From positions 682,001 to 746,000 of the forward strand of contig NZ_CP007790.1 of assembly GCF_000835165.1 (NCBI RefSeq): a stretch of 64,000 nt of DNA, in the 5' to 3' direction. The position numbers and the translations under genes are program-made. This stretch comes from Corynebacterium marinum DSM 44953 (lineage in GTDB: Bacteria; Actinomycetota; Actinomycetes; Mycobacteriales; Mycobacteriaceae). Below the pieces are notes generated by a model. That model was not told where the DNA came from and made no database searches. It saw only the letters and a list, made by a program, of their open reading frames with translations. Below, one piece after another: positions 8,885-17,475 of this stretch (position 1 is its first letter; every line of letters starts with the position of its first letter).

Positions 8885-8896
8885 AGTTGCCACTCC

Positions 8897-9202
8897 TTAC
8901 CAGCTGGACTTACGGATGCCCGGCAGCTCACCGCGGTGAGCCATTTCGCGCATGCGGACACGGGACAGGCCGAACTTGCGGAGGAATCCGCGGGGGCGAC
9001 CGTCGTGTGCGTCGCGGTTGCGGACTCGCACCTTGGCGGCGTCACGCGGCTGGCGGTTCAGCTCGAACTGAGCGTCCAGGCGTTCCTCGTCAGTGGTGTT
9101 CGGGTTCTTGATGATGGCCTTGAGCTCTGCGCGACGCTCCGCATAGCGGGCGACGATCTCCTTGCGCTGCTCATTCTTGGCGATCTTGGATTTCTTTGCC
9201 AT
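8897..9202 (-). CDS. rpsN: 30S ribosomal protein S14 (long, zinc-free form)
   Basis: 101 residues, the long type of S14. Starts [20 protein letters not shown] and ends with [34 protein letters not shown] spread over residues ~68-101. The CxxC-x12-CxxC zinc ribbon of short S14 is absent. Placed 3 bp after the rpmG stop and 12 bp before rpsR, consistent with one mRNA. Confidence 0.95.
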   Translation of the reverse strand: MAKKSKIAKNEQRKEIVARYAERRAELKAIIKNPNTTDEERLDAQFELNRQPRDAAKVRVRNRDAHDGRPRGFLRKFGLSRVRMREMAHRGELPGIRKSSW

Positions 9203-9205
9203 GAA

Positions 9206-9370
9206 TTATCGCTCCTCGCGGAACTCGACGTGCTTGCGGGCGATCGGATCGAACTTCATCAGCGAGATGCGATCGGGGTTGTTGCGCTTGTTCTTACGGG
9301 TGACGTAGGTGTAACCGGTGCCAGCCGTAGACTTCAGCTTGATGATCGGACGAATGTCATTACGTGCCAT
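9206..9370 (-). CDS. rpmG: 50S ribosomal protein L33 (zinc-free form)
   Basis: 54 residues: [20 protein letters not shown]..., then [20 protein letters not shown], the L33 signature, ending in EFREER. The two CxxC pairs of zinc-binding L33 are missing. ATG 9370 is 3 bp after the rpmB stop. Confidence 0.95.
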   Translation of the reverse strand: MARNDIRPIIKLKSTAGTGYTYVTRKNKRNNPDRISLMKFDPIARKHVEFREER

Positions 9371-9373
9371 GAC

Positions 9374-9610
9374 TTAGATCTTCTCCCCACGTGCGCGGAT
9401 CTTGGCCACGACGGACTCGATGCCGTCACGGTCGATGACCTTGAGGCCCTTGGTGGAAACGGTCAGAGTGATGGAACGGCCCTCGGAGGGCAGGAAGAAC
9501 CGACGACGCTGCACGTTGGGGTTCCAACGGCGCGAGTGACGTCGGTGCGAGTGCGAGACGGTCTTGCCGAACTGCGGCTTGCGTCCCGTGACCTGGCAAA
9601 TAGCCGACAT
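9374..9610 (-). CDS. rpmB: 50S ribosomal protein L28 (zinc-free form)
   Basis: 78 residues: [29 protein letters not shown], the L28 N-terminus, then [29 protein letters not shown]. It has one cysteine only, so it cannot form the four-Cys zinc site of C-plus L28. First gene of the operon; AGGAG lies about 12 bp before the ATG. An upstream in-frame ATG (9673) would add 21 residues without a binding site and is rejected. Divergent from rpmE2. Confidence 0.95.
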   Translation of the reverse strand: MSAICQVTGRKPQFGKTVSHSHRRHSRRWNPNVQRRRFFLPSEGRSITLTVSTKGLKVIDRDGIESVVAKIRARGEKI

Positions 9611-9951
9611 GGGTTTTCTTTCTCCTAGCCGCCCACGTCGGAAAAGCTCATATGACCGCGCCGCACCGATCATTCCTGGTGCCCTCGTGAATGAGCACAG
9701 GTCGGGGCGCAGTCTTCAGCCAGCTGACGGGGCGTAGACGTTTACTTCGACAACAGCAAGGGACCACTCTACAAGCCGGCGCGCAGAATTCCTAATCGCG
9801 TGCTATACGGCATGATTTCAGAAATCGGTCGGTGGAGGACTAGGATTGTCCGAGTTGTCAATCTCCAACCCAACTCAGGCACGATCCACGCCTTATGTAT
9901 TCATGCGCGCGGAACCGACCTGATGTTCTATCCTGAGGGAATCGAGAGTAA
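9611..9951. promoter_or_regulatory. Divergent regulatory region between rpmB and rpmE2 with a 13-bp palindrome
   Basis: This 341-bp gap separates two divergent groups of zinc-free ribosomal protein genes and must hold both promoters. The clearest element is a perfect palindrome, GATTTC-A-GAAATC, at 9814-9826. It is a possible operator but does not match the Zur consensus as I know it. On the minus strand TAGAGT (9766-9771) is a possible -10 for rpmB; on the plus strand TTGTCA (9855-9860) is a possible -35 without a well-placed -10. No gene was seen in it. Confidence 0.5.
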
Positions 9952-10218
9952 ATGAAGAAGGAAATTCACCCCGACTACCACCCGGTGGTCTTCCAGGACG
10001 CCGGCACCGGCTTCCAGTTCCTGACCCGTTCCACCGTCCAGAGCGACCGCACCGTCGCCTGGGAGGACGGGAACGAGTACCCGCTGATCGTCGTCGACGT
10101 CACCAGCGAGTCCCACCCGTTCTGGACCGGCGCCCAGCGTGTCATGGACACCGCAGGCCGCGTCGAGAAGTTCGAGAAGCGTTTCGGTGGCATGGCCCGC
10201 CGCAAGAAAAAGGCATAG
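9952..10218 (+). CDS. rpmE2: 50S ribosomal protein L31 type B
   Basis: 88 residues: [20 protein letters not shown] ... [28 protein letters not shown], the signature of type B L31, which lacks the cysteines of zinc-binding L31. The basic tail is RRKKKA. GAGAG lies 3 bp before the ATG and GAGGGA 11 bp before it. rpmF follows after 13 bp in the same direction. In many bacteria type B L31 replaces the zinc form when zinc is scarce. Confidence 0.95.
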   Translation: MKKEIHPDYHPVVFQDAGTGFQFLTRSTVQSDRTVAWEDGNEYPLIVVDVTSESHPFWTGAQRVMDTAGRVEKFEKRFGGMARRKKKA

Positions 10219-10231
10219 GAGGTAAACAATC

Positions 10232-10405
10232 ATGGCAGTCCCCAAGCGCAAGATGTCCCGCGCAAACACCCGCATGCGTCGTTCCCAGTGGAAGGCTGAC
10301 AACGTCGCCCTCCAGGAGGTCAAGGTCGACGGTCAGTCCGTCCGTATCCCGCGTCGTCTCGTCAAGGCCGCTCAGCTCGGTCTCGTTGAGGTCGAGCAGT
10401 TCTAG
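10232..10405 (+). CDS. rpmF: 50S ribosomal protein L32 (zinc-free form)
   Basis: 57 residues: [20 protein letters not shown], the L32 start, followed by [22 protein letters not shown]. Too short for a separate ORF call but clear by sequence. No CxxC pair. TAGGAGG at 10216-10222 (overlapping the rpmE2 stop) is its binding site. A strong terminator follows. Confidence 0.95.
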   Translation: MAVPKRKMSRANTRMRRSQWKADNVALQEVKVDGQSVRIPRRLVKAAQLGLVEVEQF

Positions 10406-10430
10406 TCGCAGCCCTCTGAAGTTGTGACCG

Positions 10431-10470
10431 AACCGGTTCCCGCCACTGTTGTGGCGGGAACCGGTTTTTT
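10431..10470 (+). terminator. Strong intrinsic terminator after rpmF
   Basis: A perfect 16-bp stem (10431-10446 with 10451-10466), loop TGTT, and a run of six T that starts in the stem. Textbook intrinsic terminator, separating rpmE2-rpmF from mprA. Confidence 0.95.
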
Positions 10471-10485
10471 CGTCGCCCGCTGGGA

Positions 10486-10491
10486 CATAAT
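10486..10491 (+). promoter_or_regulatory. -10 box of mprA, leaderless start
   Basis: CATAAT ends 6 bp before ATG 10498, so transcription should start at or next to the A of the start codon. No Shine-Dalgarno sequence is needed or evident. Confidence 0.6.
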
Positions 10492-10497
10492 GGATCC

Positions 10498-11193
10498 ATG
10501 AAGATACTGGTGGTGGATGACGAGCAGGCGGTACGTGAATCTCTCCGGCGTTCCCTGATCTTCAACGGGTACGAGGTGGTGATTGCGGAGGACGGCATCG
10601 AGGCCGTCGAGACGATCGGCCGGGTACGGCCGGATCTTGTCATTCTCGACGTGATGATGCCGCGCATGGATGGTCTGGAGGTCTGCCGCAGCCTCCGCAG
10701 CACGGGCTACGACCGGCCGATCCTGATGCTGACCGCCCGCGACGGGGTGAGCGACCGGGTCGCGGGGCTGGACGCGGGCGCCGACGATTACCTGCCCAAG
10801 CCTTTCGCTCTGGAGGAGCTGCTCGCGCGGGTGCGCTCCCTGCTGCGCCGCGCAGCTGTGGAGAACCCCCGGTCCCAGGAGGATCTGTCGGAGCTGGTCT
10901 TCGAAGACCTGCGCCTCAACCCGGACACCCGGGACGTGTACCGCGGAGACCGCGCCATCAGTCTCACGCGCACGGAATTTTCCCTTCTGCATCTGTTGAT
11001 GCGCAACCCTCGCCGGGTGCTGCCGCGGGCGACGATCCTCGAGGAGGTCTGGGGCTACGACTTCCCGACCTCCGGAAACGCCCTCGAGGTCTACATCGGT
11101 TACCTGCGCCGCAAGACTGAGGCCGACGGCGAGCCCCGGCTGATCCACACGGTCCGCAGCGTCGGATACGTCCTGCGGGAGACTGCTCCGTGA
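10498..11193 (+). CDS. mprA: OmpR-family response regulator (MprA/CgtR2-like)
   Basis: 231 residues. Receiver domain: acidic pair DDE (residues 7-9), phosphoacceptor Asp51 in [12 protein letters not shown], Thr in LTARD, Lys in YLPKPF. The C-terminal winged helix (from ~130) contains [19 protein letters not shown] and [14 protein letters not shown], with [11 protein letters not shown] at the end. Together with the adjacent kinase and HtrA-type protease it matches the mycobacterial MprA-MprB-PepD arrangement, which responds to envelope stress, and the C. glutamicum CgtSR2 system. Overlaps the kinase gene by 4 bp. Confidence 0.9.
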   Translation: MKILVVDDEQAVRESLRRSLIFNGYEVVIAEDGIEAVETIGRVRPDLVILDVMMPRMDGLEVCRSLRSTGYDRPILMLTARDGVSDRVAGLDAGADDYLPKPFALEELLARVRSLLRRAAVENPRSQEDLSELVFEDLRLNPDTRDVYRGDRAISLTRTEFSLLHLLMRNPRRVLPRATILEEVWGYDFPTSGNALEVYIGYLRRKTEADGEPRLIHTVRSVGYVLRETAP

Positions 11194-12626
11194 TGTTGCG
11201 CCGCCAGGTCGCCGGGACGGCGGCGCCCGCAGAGGGCGCCGCGGCCGGGCCGGCGGCCGGCGGCACGCCGCTGCGGTGGCGGCTGGCGGGGCTCACTTTT
11301 GCGGTGGTCGCCTTCGCCGTCGGGGCGGTGACCCTGCTCTCCTACTGGACGGTGTCCACAGGACTGACCGCGGCCATCGACCGGGAGCTCGACCGGAAAG
11401 CGATCACATTGCTGGGCCAGGCGCGGGATGCGCGGAACCTGGCGGACCTCGACTCGGAGATCCGGAACTTCAGCACCTACGTCCCCGGGACCCGAGTCTC
11501 CCTGACCCTGCCGGGGTGGACCGTCACCCGCGGCGACCCCATCCCCGTCGGCGGCGAGTACCGCGACGTCGGGGACGGCTTCTCCACCGCCGCGCACACC
11601 GTCGGCGGCGAGCGCATTCTCACCAAGACAGGTTCGGACGGCGCGATGGTGGTCCTCGCCCGGGATATGGGCGACACCCACCGGCAGATGGCAGCCCTGG
11701 GGATGGAGCTGCTGGGGATCGCCGCGCTGGGCGTGCTCCTGGCGATCGCCGCCGGGCTGGTCGTGGCGACCACGGGGCTGCGGCCGCTGCAGAGGCTCCA
11801 GCGCGCCGTGGAGTATGTGGCGGACACCGACGATCTGCGCCCGATCGATGTCCACGGCAACGACTCCCTCGCGCAGCTCACCCGCTCCATCAACGCGATG
11901 CTGGCTGCCCTGCGGGAGTCCCGCACGCGCCAGGCGGAGCTGGTGGCCGACGCAGGCCATGAACTGAAGACGCCGTTGACCTCGATGCGCACCAACATCG
12001 AGCTGCTCATGATGCTCAACCGCCCCGGCGCCGCGGACCGCATCTCGGAGCAGGACCGCCGCGACCTCGAGCGCGACGTGATGGCGCAGATGACCGAGAT
12101 GTCCACCCTCATCGGTGACCTGGTGGATCTCGCCCGCGAGGACAGCGCTGACGTCGGCCTCGAGACGGTCGAGCTGGACGGGGTGGTCAATTCCGCTGTG
12201 CTCCGCGTGCGGCGGCGCCGCGCGGACGTTGCCTTCCAGGTCAGCATCATTCCCTGGGAGCTGGTCGGAGAGCAGCTCTCCCTCGACCGGGCAGTGGTCA
12301 ACCTCCTCGACAACGCCGCCAAATGGTCGCCGGAGAGCGGTGTGGTCCGAGTCCGCCTGCAGGCGCTTTCCGACGACCGTGCGGAATTGTCCGTCTCCGA
12401 TTCTGGTCCGGGTATCCGTCCGGAGAACCGCGAGCGTGTGTTCGAGCGCTTCTACCGGGCCCCGGAGGCACGCTCCGAACCCGGGTCGGGGCTCGGGCTG
12501 GCCATCGTCAAACAGACGGTGGAGCGCCACGGCGGGACGGTCCGGGTGGCGGAATCGGAGGACGGCGGAGCCCGGGTTCTCGTGGAGCTGCCCGGCCGGC
12601 GCCCCGTCGGTGCCCGTGCGGAGTAG
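11190..12626 (+). CDS. mprB: Sensor histidine kinase (MprB/CgtS2-like)
   Basis: 478 residues. A hydrophobic helix near residues 30-55 and another near 170-195 enclose a ~115-residue extracytoplasmic sensor region. A HAMP segment follows, then the H-box [12 protein letters not shown] with His257 as phosphoacceptor, the N-box [21 protein letters not shown], the F-box RFYRAPEAR and [14 protein letters not shown] 11190 overlaps the regulator's stop as GTGA and has GGGAG 8 bp upstream; the next codon ATG 11193 is also possible. Phosphorylates the adjacent MprA-like regulator. Confidence 0.9.
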   Translation: MMLRRQVAGTAAPAEGAAAGPAAGGTPLRWRLAGLTFAVVAFAVGAVTLLSYWTVSTGLTAAIDRELDRKAITLLGQARDARNLADLDSEIRNFSTYVPGTRVSLTLPGWTVTRGDPIPVGGEYRDVGDGFSTAAHTVGGERILTKTGSDGAMVVLARDMGDTHRQMAALGMELLGIAALGVLLAIAAGLVVATTGLRPLQRLQRAVEYVADTDDLRPIDVHGNDSLAQLTRSINAMLAALRESRTRQAELVADAGHELKTPLTSMRTNIELLMMLNRPGAADRISEQDRRDLERDVMAQMTEMSTLIGDLVDLAREDSADVGLETVELDGVVNSAVLRVRRRRADVAFQVSIIPWELVGEQLSLDRAVVNLLDNAAKWSPESGVVRVRLQALSDDRAELSVSDSGPGIRPENRERVFERFYRAPEARSEPGSGLGLAIVKQTVERHGGTVRVAESEDGGARVLVELPGRRPVGARAE

Positions 12627-12643
12627 CCTCGACGCCAGGATCA

Positions 12644-12683
12644 AACCATTCAGGCAACAGACAGAAATGCATCAGGAATGGTT
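12644..12683. promoter_or_regulatory. Inverted repeat upstream of the HtrA gene, possible MprA site
   Basis: AACCATTC (12644-12651) and GAATGGTT (12676-12683) are perfect inverted arms 24 bp apart in the 74-bp gap between mprB and the protease. They could be a binding site for the neighbouring regulator or an mRNA structure over the protease leader. Confidence 0.35.
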
Positions 12684-12700
12684 CAGAGGGGAAGACGACA

Positions 12701-13864
12701 ATGAGTCACATGAATGATGAGACCACCCCCGGGCCCGGGGGATACCAGCCGGTCACCTCGACCTACCAGTGGCAGGCGCCGGAGCCGGCGAAGGAGAAGC
12801 GCCGCGTCGGGCTGGGCACTGCGCTGGCGCTCATGCTCGCCGGTTCCGTCGCCTCCGGCTCCGTGGTGGGCCTGGTCGTCGCGAACACGGCCTCGACCGG
12901 CTCCGGGGAAGTGGTCAACTCCCTGCGCGAACCCAGCGCACCCGCCCCCGAGGCCCCGGGGGACGGGGTGGAGAAGGTCGCCGCTGATGTGCTCCCCTCG
13001 GTCGTGTCCATCCAGGTGGCCAACCGCACCAGCGCCGGCGAGGGATCCGGCTCGATCATCTCCTCGGACGGGTACGTGCTCACCAACCACCACGTGGTGT
13101 CCGGCGGGGGAAACAACGCCTTCATCCAGGTCACGCTCAACGACGGCCGCACGCTGACGGCGGATTACGTCGCCTCCGATGCCGCGACCGATATCGCCGT
13201 GGTGAAGATCCGGGACGCCTCCGACCTGCCCGTCGTCCAGTTCGGCGATTCCGACGAACTGAGCGTCGGACAGGAGGTCGTGGCGATCGGCTCGCCGCTG
13301 GGCCTGAGTTCCACCGTCACCTACGGCATCGTGTCCGCGCTCAACCGCCCGGTGCGCGCGTCCGACGGGGGAGGGGAGTCCTCGCTCATCGACGCCATCC
13401 AGACCGACGCCGCCATCAACCCCGGCAACTCGGGCGGCCCGCTCGTCGACATGGACGGGAACATCATCGGCATGAACTCAGTCATCGCTTCACTGAGTTC
13501 CGGGGGTGAGGCGGGGTCGATCGGCCTGGGCTTCGCCATCCCCGCGAACTTCGCTAAGCGGGTCGCCGACCAGCTCATCTCCACCGGCGGAGCCGCTCAC
13601 CCGATGCTGGGCGTACAGGTGGCCGCGCGGCAGGACGTGAAGGGTGCGCTCATCGCATCCGTCGAACCGGACAGCCCCGCGCAGCAGGCGGGACTGAACC
13701 CGGGCGACGTGGTCACGCGTGTCGACAACCGCGCCATCGACAACTCCGACGCCCTCGTCGCCGCCATCCGCTCGCAGGACTTCGGGCAGACCGTCACCCT
13801 GGAGGTCCAGCAGCAGGACACCGGACAGAGCAGGCAGGTAGAGGTTACGCTGACCGCAGAGTAA
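12701..13864 (+). CDS. HtrA/DegP-type membrane-anchored serine protease (PepD-like)
   Basis: 387 residues. Cytoplasmic Pro-rich N-terminus, one transmembrane helix (about residues 40-65: ALALMLAGSVASGSVVGLVV), a linker, then a trypsin-like domain with His131 (TNHHVV), Asp164 (ATDIAVV) and Ser244 (NPGNSGGP), and a C-terminal PDZ domain (about 290-387: MLGVQVA...PAQQAGLNPGDVVTRVDN). Degrades or chaperones misfolded proteins outside the membrane. AGAGGGGAAG lies just before the ATG. Its location behind mprAB matches mycobacterial pepD, a target of MprA. Confidence 0.92.
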   Translation: MSHMNDETTPGPGGYQPVTSTYQWQAPEPAKEKRRVGLGTALALMLAGSVASGSVVGLVVANTASTGSGEVVNSLREPSAPAPEAPGDGVEKVAADVLPSVVSIQVANRTSAGEGSGSIISSDGYVLTNHHVVSGGGNNAFIQVTLNDGRTLTADYVASDAATDIAVVKIRDASDLPVVQFGDSDELSVGQEVVAIGSPLGLSSTVTYGIVSALNRPVRASDGGGESSLIDAIQTDAAINPGNSGGPLVDMDGNIIGMNSVIASLSSGGEAGSIGLGFAIPANFAKRVADQLISTGGAAHPMLGVQVAARQDVKGALIASVEPDSPAQQAGLNPGDVVTRVDNRAIDNSDALVAAIRSQDFGQTVTLEVQQQDTGQSRQVEVTLTAE

Positions 13865-13918
13865 ATTCAGTCGCACATGCAAGCAAGACAATTGAACACC
13901 TTGAGGATGGAGACCACT

Positions 13919-14494
13919 GTGAACACCGCCCCTGAGCCGCGTGCGTCCGCACTGCTGGATGTCGCGGAACCCGACGAGGCGTTCCTGCTCGCCTCCGAGC
14001 AGGAGGGTCCGCCCCGGGCCCGCCGCCGGGCGCTGGTGGTGCTCATCGCCGACCATGCCCCCGACGCAGGCGAAAGCACCGGCCGCCTGACCACCGAACT
14101 CCTCATCGAGGCCGGTTTCGCTGTCGACGCGGTCGTGTCGGTGCGCTCCAAGAAGTCGCAGATCCGCCAGGCCATCGAGACGGCGGTGGTGGGTGGCGTT
14201 GACCTGGTCCTCACCGTCGGCGGCACCGGCGTCGGTCCCCGCGACCGCACCCCGGAGGCGACCAGGGCCGTGCTGGACCAGTTGGTGCCCGGAATCGCGC
14301 AGGCCCTGCGCTCCTCCGGACAGGCCTGCGGCGCGGTGGACGCCTGCACCTCCCGGGGAATCTCGGGGGTGTCCGGGTCCACGGTGGTGGTCAACCTCGC
14401 GGCCTCCCGCACCGCGGTGCGCGACGGCATGGCCACGCTCACCCCGCTGGTCCACCACGTGATCGACCAGTTGCAGAAGGCGAGCGTTGAGTAG
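13919..14494 (+). CDS. mog: MogA/MoaB-family molybdopterin adenylyltransferase
   Basis: About 191 residues. The core domain (from ~residue 35) contains RRALVVLIADHAPDAGESTG, LVLTVGGTGVGPRDRTPEA, the molybdopterin-binding GGTG...D-TPE motif, and SRGISGVSGSTVVVNLA. Adenylylates molybdopterin before metal insertion by MoeA-type proteins. I chose GTG 13919 because GGAG lies 6 bp upstream; the in-frame ATG 13907 and ATG 13877 lack a placed site. The ~30-residue N-terminal extension is not part of the domain. Overlaps the next gene by 8 bp. Confidence 0.85.
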   Translation: MNTAPEPRASALLDVAEPDEAFLLASEQEGPPRARRRALVVLIADHAPDAGESTGRLTTELLIEAGFAVDAVVSVRSKKSQIRQAIETAVVGGVDLVLTVGGTGVGPRDRTPEATRAVLDQLVPGIAQALRSSGQACGAVDACTSRGISGVSGSTVVVNLAASRTAVRDGMATLTPLVHHVIDQLQKASVE

Positions 14495-14702
14495 CGGGGA
14501 ACGCGGCTCCCGGCCCCGCCGCCGGGCGGTCCGGCAGTCCGACGCTCCGGACATGGACAGAGAATTCGACCGCCCCGGCACCCTGTTCAGGAGTGCGGAA
14601 GCGGCCGATGAAGGGAGAGAGGTGCTCCTCGATCCGGAGGCCGAGGAGTCGGTTTCCCCCGAGGAGTTCTGGCGCGAACAACGCCCTCCGCATTACGCCT
14701 GA
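14487..14702 (+). CDS. Small conserved protein of unknown function ending in PEEFWREQRPPHY
   Basis: 71 residues, TTG start with AGAAGG 6 bp upstream, overlapping the mog stop by 8 bp. Charged, with a basic N-terminus, an acidic middle and the C-terminal motif SPEEFWREQRPPHYA. I recall similar endings in small actinobacterial proteins next to mog/mscL. No membrane segment or cysteine. Its last 10 bp overlap convergent mscL. Function unknown. Confidence 0.65.
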   Translation: MSSGERGSRPRRRAVRQSDAPDMDREFDRPGTLFRSAEAADEGREVLLDPEAEESVSPEEFWREQRPPHYA

Positions 14703-15097
14703 CGGGTGCTGAGCAGGTCGCGGATCTCGGTGAGCAGCTCGACGTCGGCCGGAACCGGCTCTTCCTCGTCCTGCGGGATGCCGCGCTTGCGGGCGGCGAT
14801 CTCGTTGAGCTTGTTCATCGGCGCAACGATCACGAAGTAGACGACGGCGGCGATGAGCAGGAAGTTGATTGCCGCGGTGATGACCGCGCCGAAGTCGAGG
14901 AAGGTGGCCGGGTTGTCCGAGATGACGTGGAAGCCCAGGCCGCTGACATCGCTGCCGCCGAGGGCGGCGATCAGCGGGTTGATCAGGTTGTCGGAGAAAG
15001 CGGTGACGATGGCGGTGAACGCGCCGCCGATGACCACGGCCACAGCCAGGTCAATGACGTTGCCGCGCATGATGAATTCCTTGAAGCCCTGCAGCAT
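14693..15097 (-). CDS. mscL: Large-conductance mechanosensitive channel
   Basis: 134 residues. The N-terminal helix MLQGFKEFIMRGNVIDLAVAVVIGGAF is the MscL signature, with TM1 over NVIDLAVAVVIGGAFTAIV; TM2 is AAINFLLIAAVVYFVIVAPMNKL; a cytoplasmic bundle ends in ELLTEIRDLL. Opens under membrane tension to release solutes at osmotic downshock, complementing BetP in the same window. Convergent with mog and the 71-residue gene. Confidence 0.97.
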   Translation of the reverse strand: MLQGFKEFIMRGNVIDLAVAVVIGGAFTAIVTAFSDNLINPLIAALGGSDVSGLGFHVISDNPATFLDFGAVITAAINFLLIAAVVYFVIVAPMNKLNEIAARKRGIPQDEEEPVPADVELLTEIRDLLSTRQA

Positions 15098-15146
15098 GAT
15101 GGATCCTTCTTATGGAGAACGGGTTGTCTTGATTTCTGTCTCAAGT

Positions 15147-15791
15147 TTAAGGCATAGCCTGGGTATTCTCCTGATTCGGCGTGAGTACTACCGCCAGGGG
15201 GGCCGTGAGTGAGGCTGCGGCCACCGCGCGGGCGTCTTCCTCGCCCAGGCCGATCAGGAGCGTCCCCGGGGTTTCCCGGGCGTCGGCGAGAATGACCCTG
15301 CCCCCGGTGGCGATGACCTGCGGTTCCCCGGCGTCACCGTGATGGGTGACGATGCTGATCGTGTCCCCGTGATGGAGCAGCGGAATGATCTCCGGTTCCG
15401 CCGGTCTCAGTGGGAGGAAGGTCGTGACATCTCCCACAAAGGCCGCCGAGAGGTCCGGCCCGATGAAACGGCGGCTCGTCGCCACCTCCCCTTCCTCCGC
15501 AGACGCGACGATAACCATCCCCTCCACTTCCGAGGGGTCGGTGAAGGCGGAGTCCGGCATGAGGTGCTCGGGGACGGGGAGCACGACGACGTCATCCCGG
15601 GAGAGCGTCTCGCCGGCCGCGATCTCCCGCGTGAATACGACGGCCGGCGGATCCTCGGCGACGGCCTGCCGGAAGGCGAGGAACACGGCGGCCACAAGCA
15701 GCGCGGACGCCAGAGCCCGGCGGACGAGGACTGTGCGGCGCCAGCCTGGGGTGGAGAGGATCAGAAGAAGCCTGCGCGGGAAAGAGGTCAT
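15147..15791 (-). CDS. SAF-domain membrane protein (CpaB-like)
   Basis: 214 residues. A basic N-terminus, one transmembrane helix (RRALASALLVAAVFLAF, about residues 24-42), then a SAF domain (about 45-110: VVFTREIAAGETLSRDDVVVLPVPEHL), and a beta-rich C-terminal part. SAF domains occur in CpaB/FlgA pilus and flagellar assembly proteins, but no pilus genes are nearby. The role is unknown. The start has no clear binding site: TAGGGT directly abuts the ATG. 50 bp separate it from fthC upstream. Confidence 0.75.
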   Translation of the reverse strand: MTSFPRRLLLILSTPGWRRTVLVRRALASALLVAAVFLAFRQAVAEDPPAVVFTREIAAGETLSRDDVVVLPVPEHLMPDSAFTDPSEVEGMVIVASAEEGEVATSRRFIGPDLSAAFVGDVTTFLPLRPAEPEIIPLLHHGDTISIVTHHGDAGEPQVIATGGRVILADARETPGTLLIGLGEEDARAVAAASLTAPLAVVLTPNQENTQAMP

Positions 15792-15841
15792 ACCCTACTT
15801 GGACTGCGCCCGGGGCCCGGAGGTTCCCGGCCGGGTGGAAA

Positions 15842-16435
15842 TCAGCTGAAGCGGCGCACACCGGTCGGCGTAATGGCAAGGTCGACCGGCATGTCGTGCT
15901 CCTCGACGGGGATGTCGTCGCGGATCTCGCCGTTATAGAGGAGTACGGCAGTCAGCGGCGGGTCATCGGAGTCCACGAACTGGGCGAGTGCCCGGTCGTA
16001 GAAGCCGCCGCCCTTGCCCAGGCGCACCCCCTCCGGGGACACACCCAGGGCGGGGATAAGGATGAGCCGGCAGGAATGGAGAGCGTCCGGGCCGAGCCGC
16101 GCCCCCGTCGGCTCCGAGATACCGAGCACTCCCGGTGTCAACGCCAGACGGCCCTCGTAGCGGGCCCAGTCCAGCTGCCCGTCGGGAAGGGAGATGGGGA
16201 GGAGGAGGGAGGATGCCTCGCCGTGGAGGGCGTCGAGAAGCAGACTGCCGCCCGGCTCACTCTGCAGCGGCGAGTACGCGGCGACCGCGGTCTCCGAAGG
16301 GGCCAACGAACGCAGGAGGGCGGCAGCGTGCGAGATGATCGCCGAGTCCTCGCTCCTGATCGTCTCGGGCGGCATGTCTTTGCGGGCCTGCATCATCCGG
16401 GCCCGCAGTGTCGCTTTCCTATCCCGGATGTCCAT
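15842..16435 (-). CDS. fthC: 5-formyltetrahydrofolate cyclo-ligase
   Basis: 197 residues. Converts 5-formyl-THF to 5,10-methenyl-THF with ATP. N-terminal RDRKATLRARMMQARKDM, substrate segment YSPLQSEPGG, and the ATP-binding LILIPALGVSPEGVRLGKGGGFYDRAL, all typical. ATG 16435 was chosen because TACGCT on the minus strand (16442-16447) ends 6 bp upstream, giving a leaderless start; there is no Shine-Dalgarno sequence. Divergent from galU across 37 bp. Confidence 0.9.
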   Translation of the reverse strand: MDIRDRKATLRARMMQARKDMPPETIRSEDSAIISHAAALLRSLAPSETAVAAYSPLQSEPGGSLLLDALHGEASSLLLPISLPDGQLDWARYEGRLALTPGVLGISEPTGARLGPDALHSCRLILIPALGVSPEGVRLGKGGGFYDRALAQFVDSDDPPLTAVLLYNGEIRDDIPVEEHDMPVDLAITPTGVRRFS

Positions 16436-16472
16436 GCCCCAAGCGTAACCGCGCCAGGTAGTGTGTTGCCTT
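16436..16472. promoter_or_regulatory. Compact divergent promoter region of fthC and galU
   Basis: Only 37 bp lie between two divergent ATG codons. Minus strand TACGCT (16442-16447) ends 6 bp before the fthC ATG. Plus strand TAGTGT (16459-16464) ends 8 bp before the galU ATG. Both mRNAs should have no or almost no leader. Confidence 0.5.
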
Positions 16473-17450
16473 ATGAGCTTGTCATCGTCCGCCCATCCGC
16501 ACGGCGTGAAAACGGTCATTGTGCCTGCCGCCGGCATGGGCACCCGCTTCCTGCCCGCGACCAAGACGGTCCCCAAAGAGCTGCTGCCCGTGGTTGACAC
16601 ACCGGGCATCGAGCTGATCGCCGAGGAGGCCAACGCCCTCGGCGCCACGCGCCTGGCGGTCATTGTCGCCCCGAACAAGCAGGAGGTCATGCGGCACTTC
16701 GAGCAGTTCCCCAACCTGGTGGAGACGTTGACCGAGCGGGGCAAGTTCGAGCAGGTGGCCAAGGTCCAGCGCGCCGCGAAGCTGATGACCCCGGTCGCCG
16801 TGGAACAGGCCAAGCCGTTGGGTCTGGGCCACGCCGTCGGCCTGGCGGAGAGCGTCCTGGACGACGACGAGGACGTCGTGGCCGTGATGCTCCCCGACGA
16901 CCTGGTCCTGCCGATGGGTGTGGTGGAGAAGATGGCCGCGGTCCGTGCGGAGCTCGGCGGTTCGGTGCTGTGCGCGGTGGATGTGCCCCGCGAGGAGGTC
17001 TTCAATTACGGTGTCTTCGACATCGAGGAGATCCCCGCCGATTCGGATCTGCCCGCCGACAAGGTCAAGCGTGTTGTCGGCATGGTGGAGAAGCCGGATC
17101 CGGCCGACGCGCCGTCGACGTTCGTGGCCACCGGCCGGTACCTGCTCGACCGGGGCATCTTCGACGCGCTGCGCCGTATCAAGCCGGGCAAGGGCGGGGA
17201 GATCCAGCTCACCGACGCCATCGAGCTGATGATCCGGGAGGGTCATCCGGTCCACATCGTCGTCCACGAGGGGAAGCGCCACGATCTGGGCAACCCGGCC
17301 GGCTACATTCCCGCCTGCGTTGATTTCGGTTTGTCGCACCCGACCTACGGGCCGGGTTTGCGCCGCGCGATCACCGCGATCCTCGCGGAGCACGAGGCCG
17401 CCGACACAGCTGAAGCTGCCGGGGCTGCACAACACCCCACCCAGAACTGA
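16473..17450 (+). CDS. galU: UTP-glucose-1-phosphate uridylyltransferase
   Basis: 325 residues. Makes UDP-glucose for cell-wall and capsule sugars and trehalose. The nucleotide-binding GMGTRFLPATKTVPKELLPVVD (residues 20-41) is the GalU signature; later EVFNYGVFDIEE, VGMVEKPDP and the sugar-binding KGGEIQLTDAIELM follow. The C-terminal 20 residues are Ala/Thr-rich and not conserved in the family. glp follows after 25 bp, so this may be the first gene of the galU-glp-rimJ-glpR group. Confidence 0.95.
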   Translation: MSLSSSAHPHGVKTVIVPAAGMGTRFLPATKTVPKELLPVVDTPGIELIAEEANALGATRLAVIVAPNKQEVMRHFEQFPNLVETLTERGKFEQVAKVQRAAKLMTPVAVEQAKPLGLGHAVGLAESVLDDDEDVVAVMLPDDLVLPMGVVEKMAAVRAELGGSVLCAVDVPREEVFNYGVFDIEEIPADSDLPADKVKRVVGMVEKPDPADAPSTFVATGRYLLDRGIFDALRRIKPGKGGEIQLTDAIELMIREGHPVHIVVHEGKRHDLGNPAGYIPACVDFGLSHPTYGPGLRRAITAILAEHEAADTAEAAGAAQHPTQN

Positions 17451-17475
17451 CTTTCCTCACCAGAAGGAGTGTGCA

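Noticed and set aside
8885..8893. GTG start for rpsR at 8893
   Set aside because: The codon lies inside the Shine-Dalgarno sequence of ATG 8884.
9814..9826. Palindrome as a Zur box
   Set aside because: GATTTC-A-GAAATC lacks the TGAAAATnATTTTCA-like core expected of actinobacterial Zur sites; kept only as an unassigned operator.
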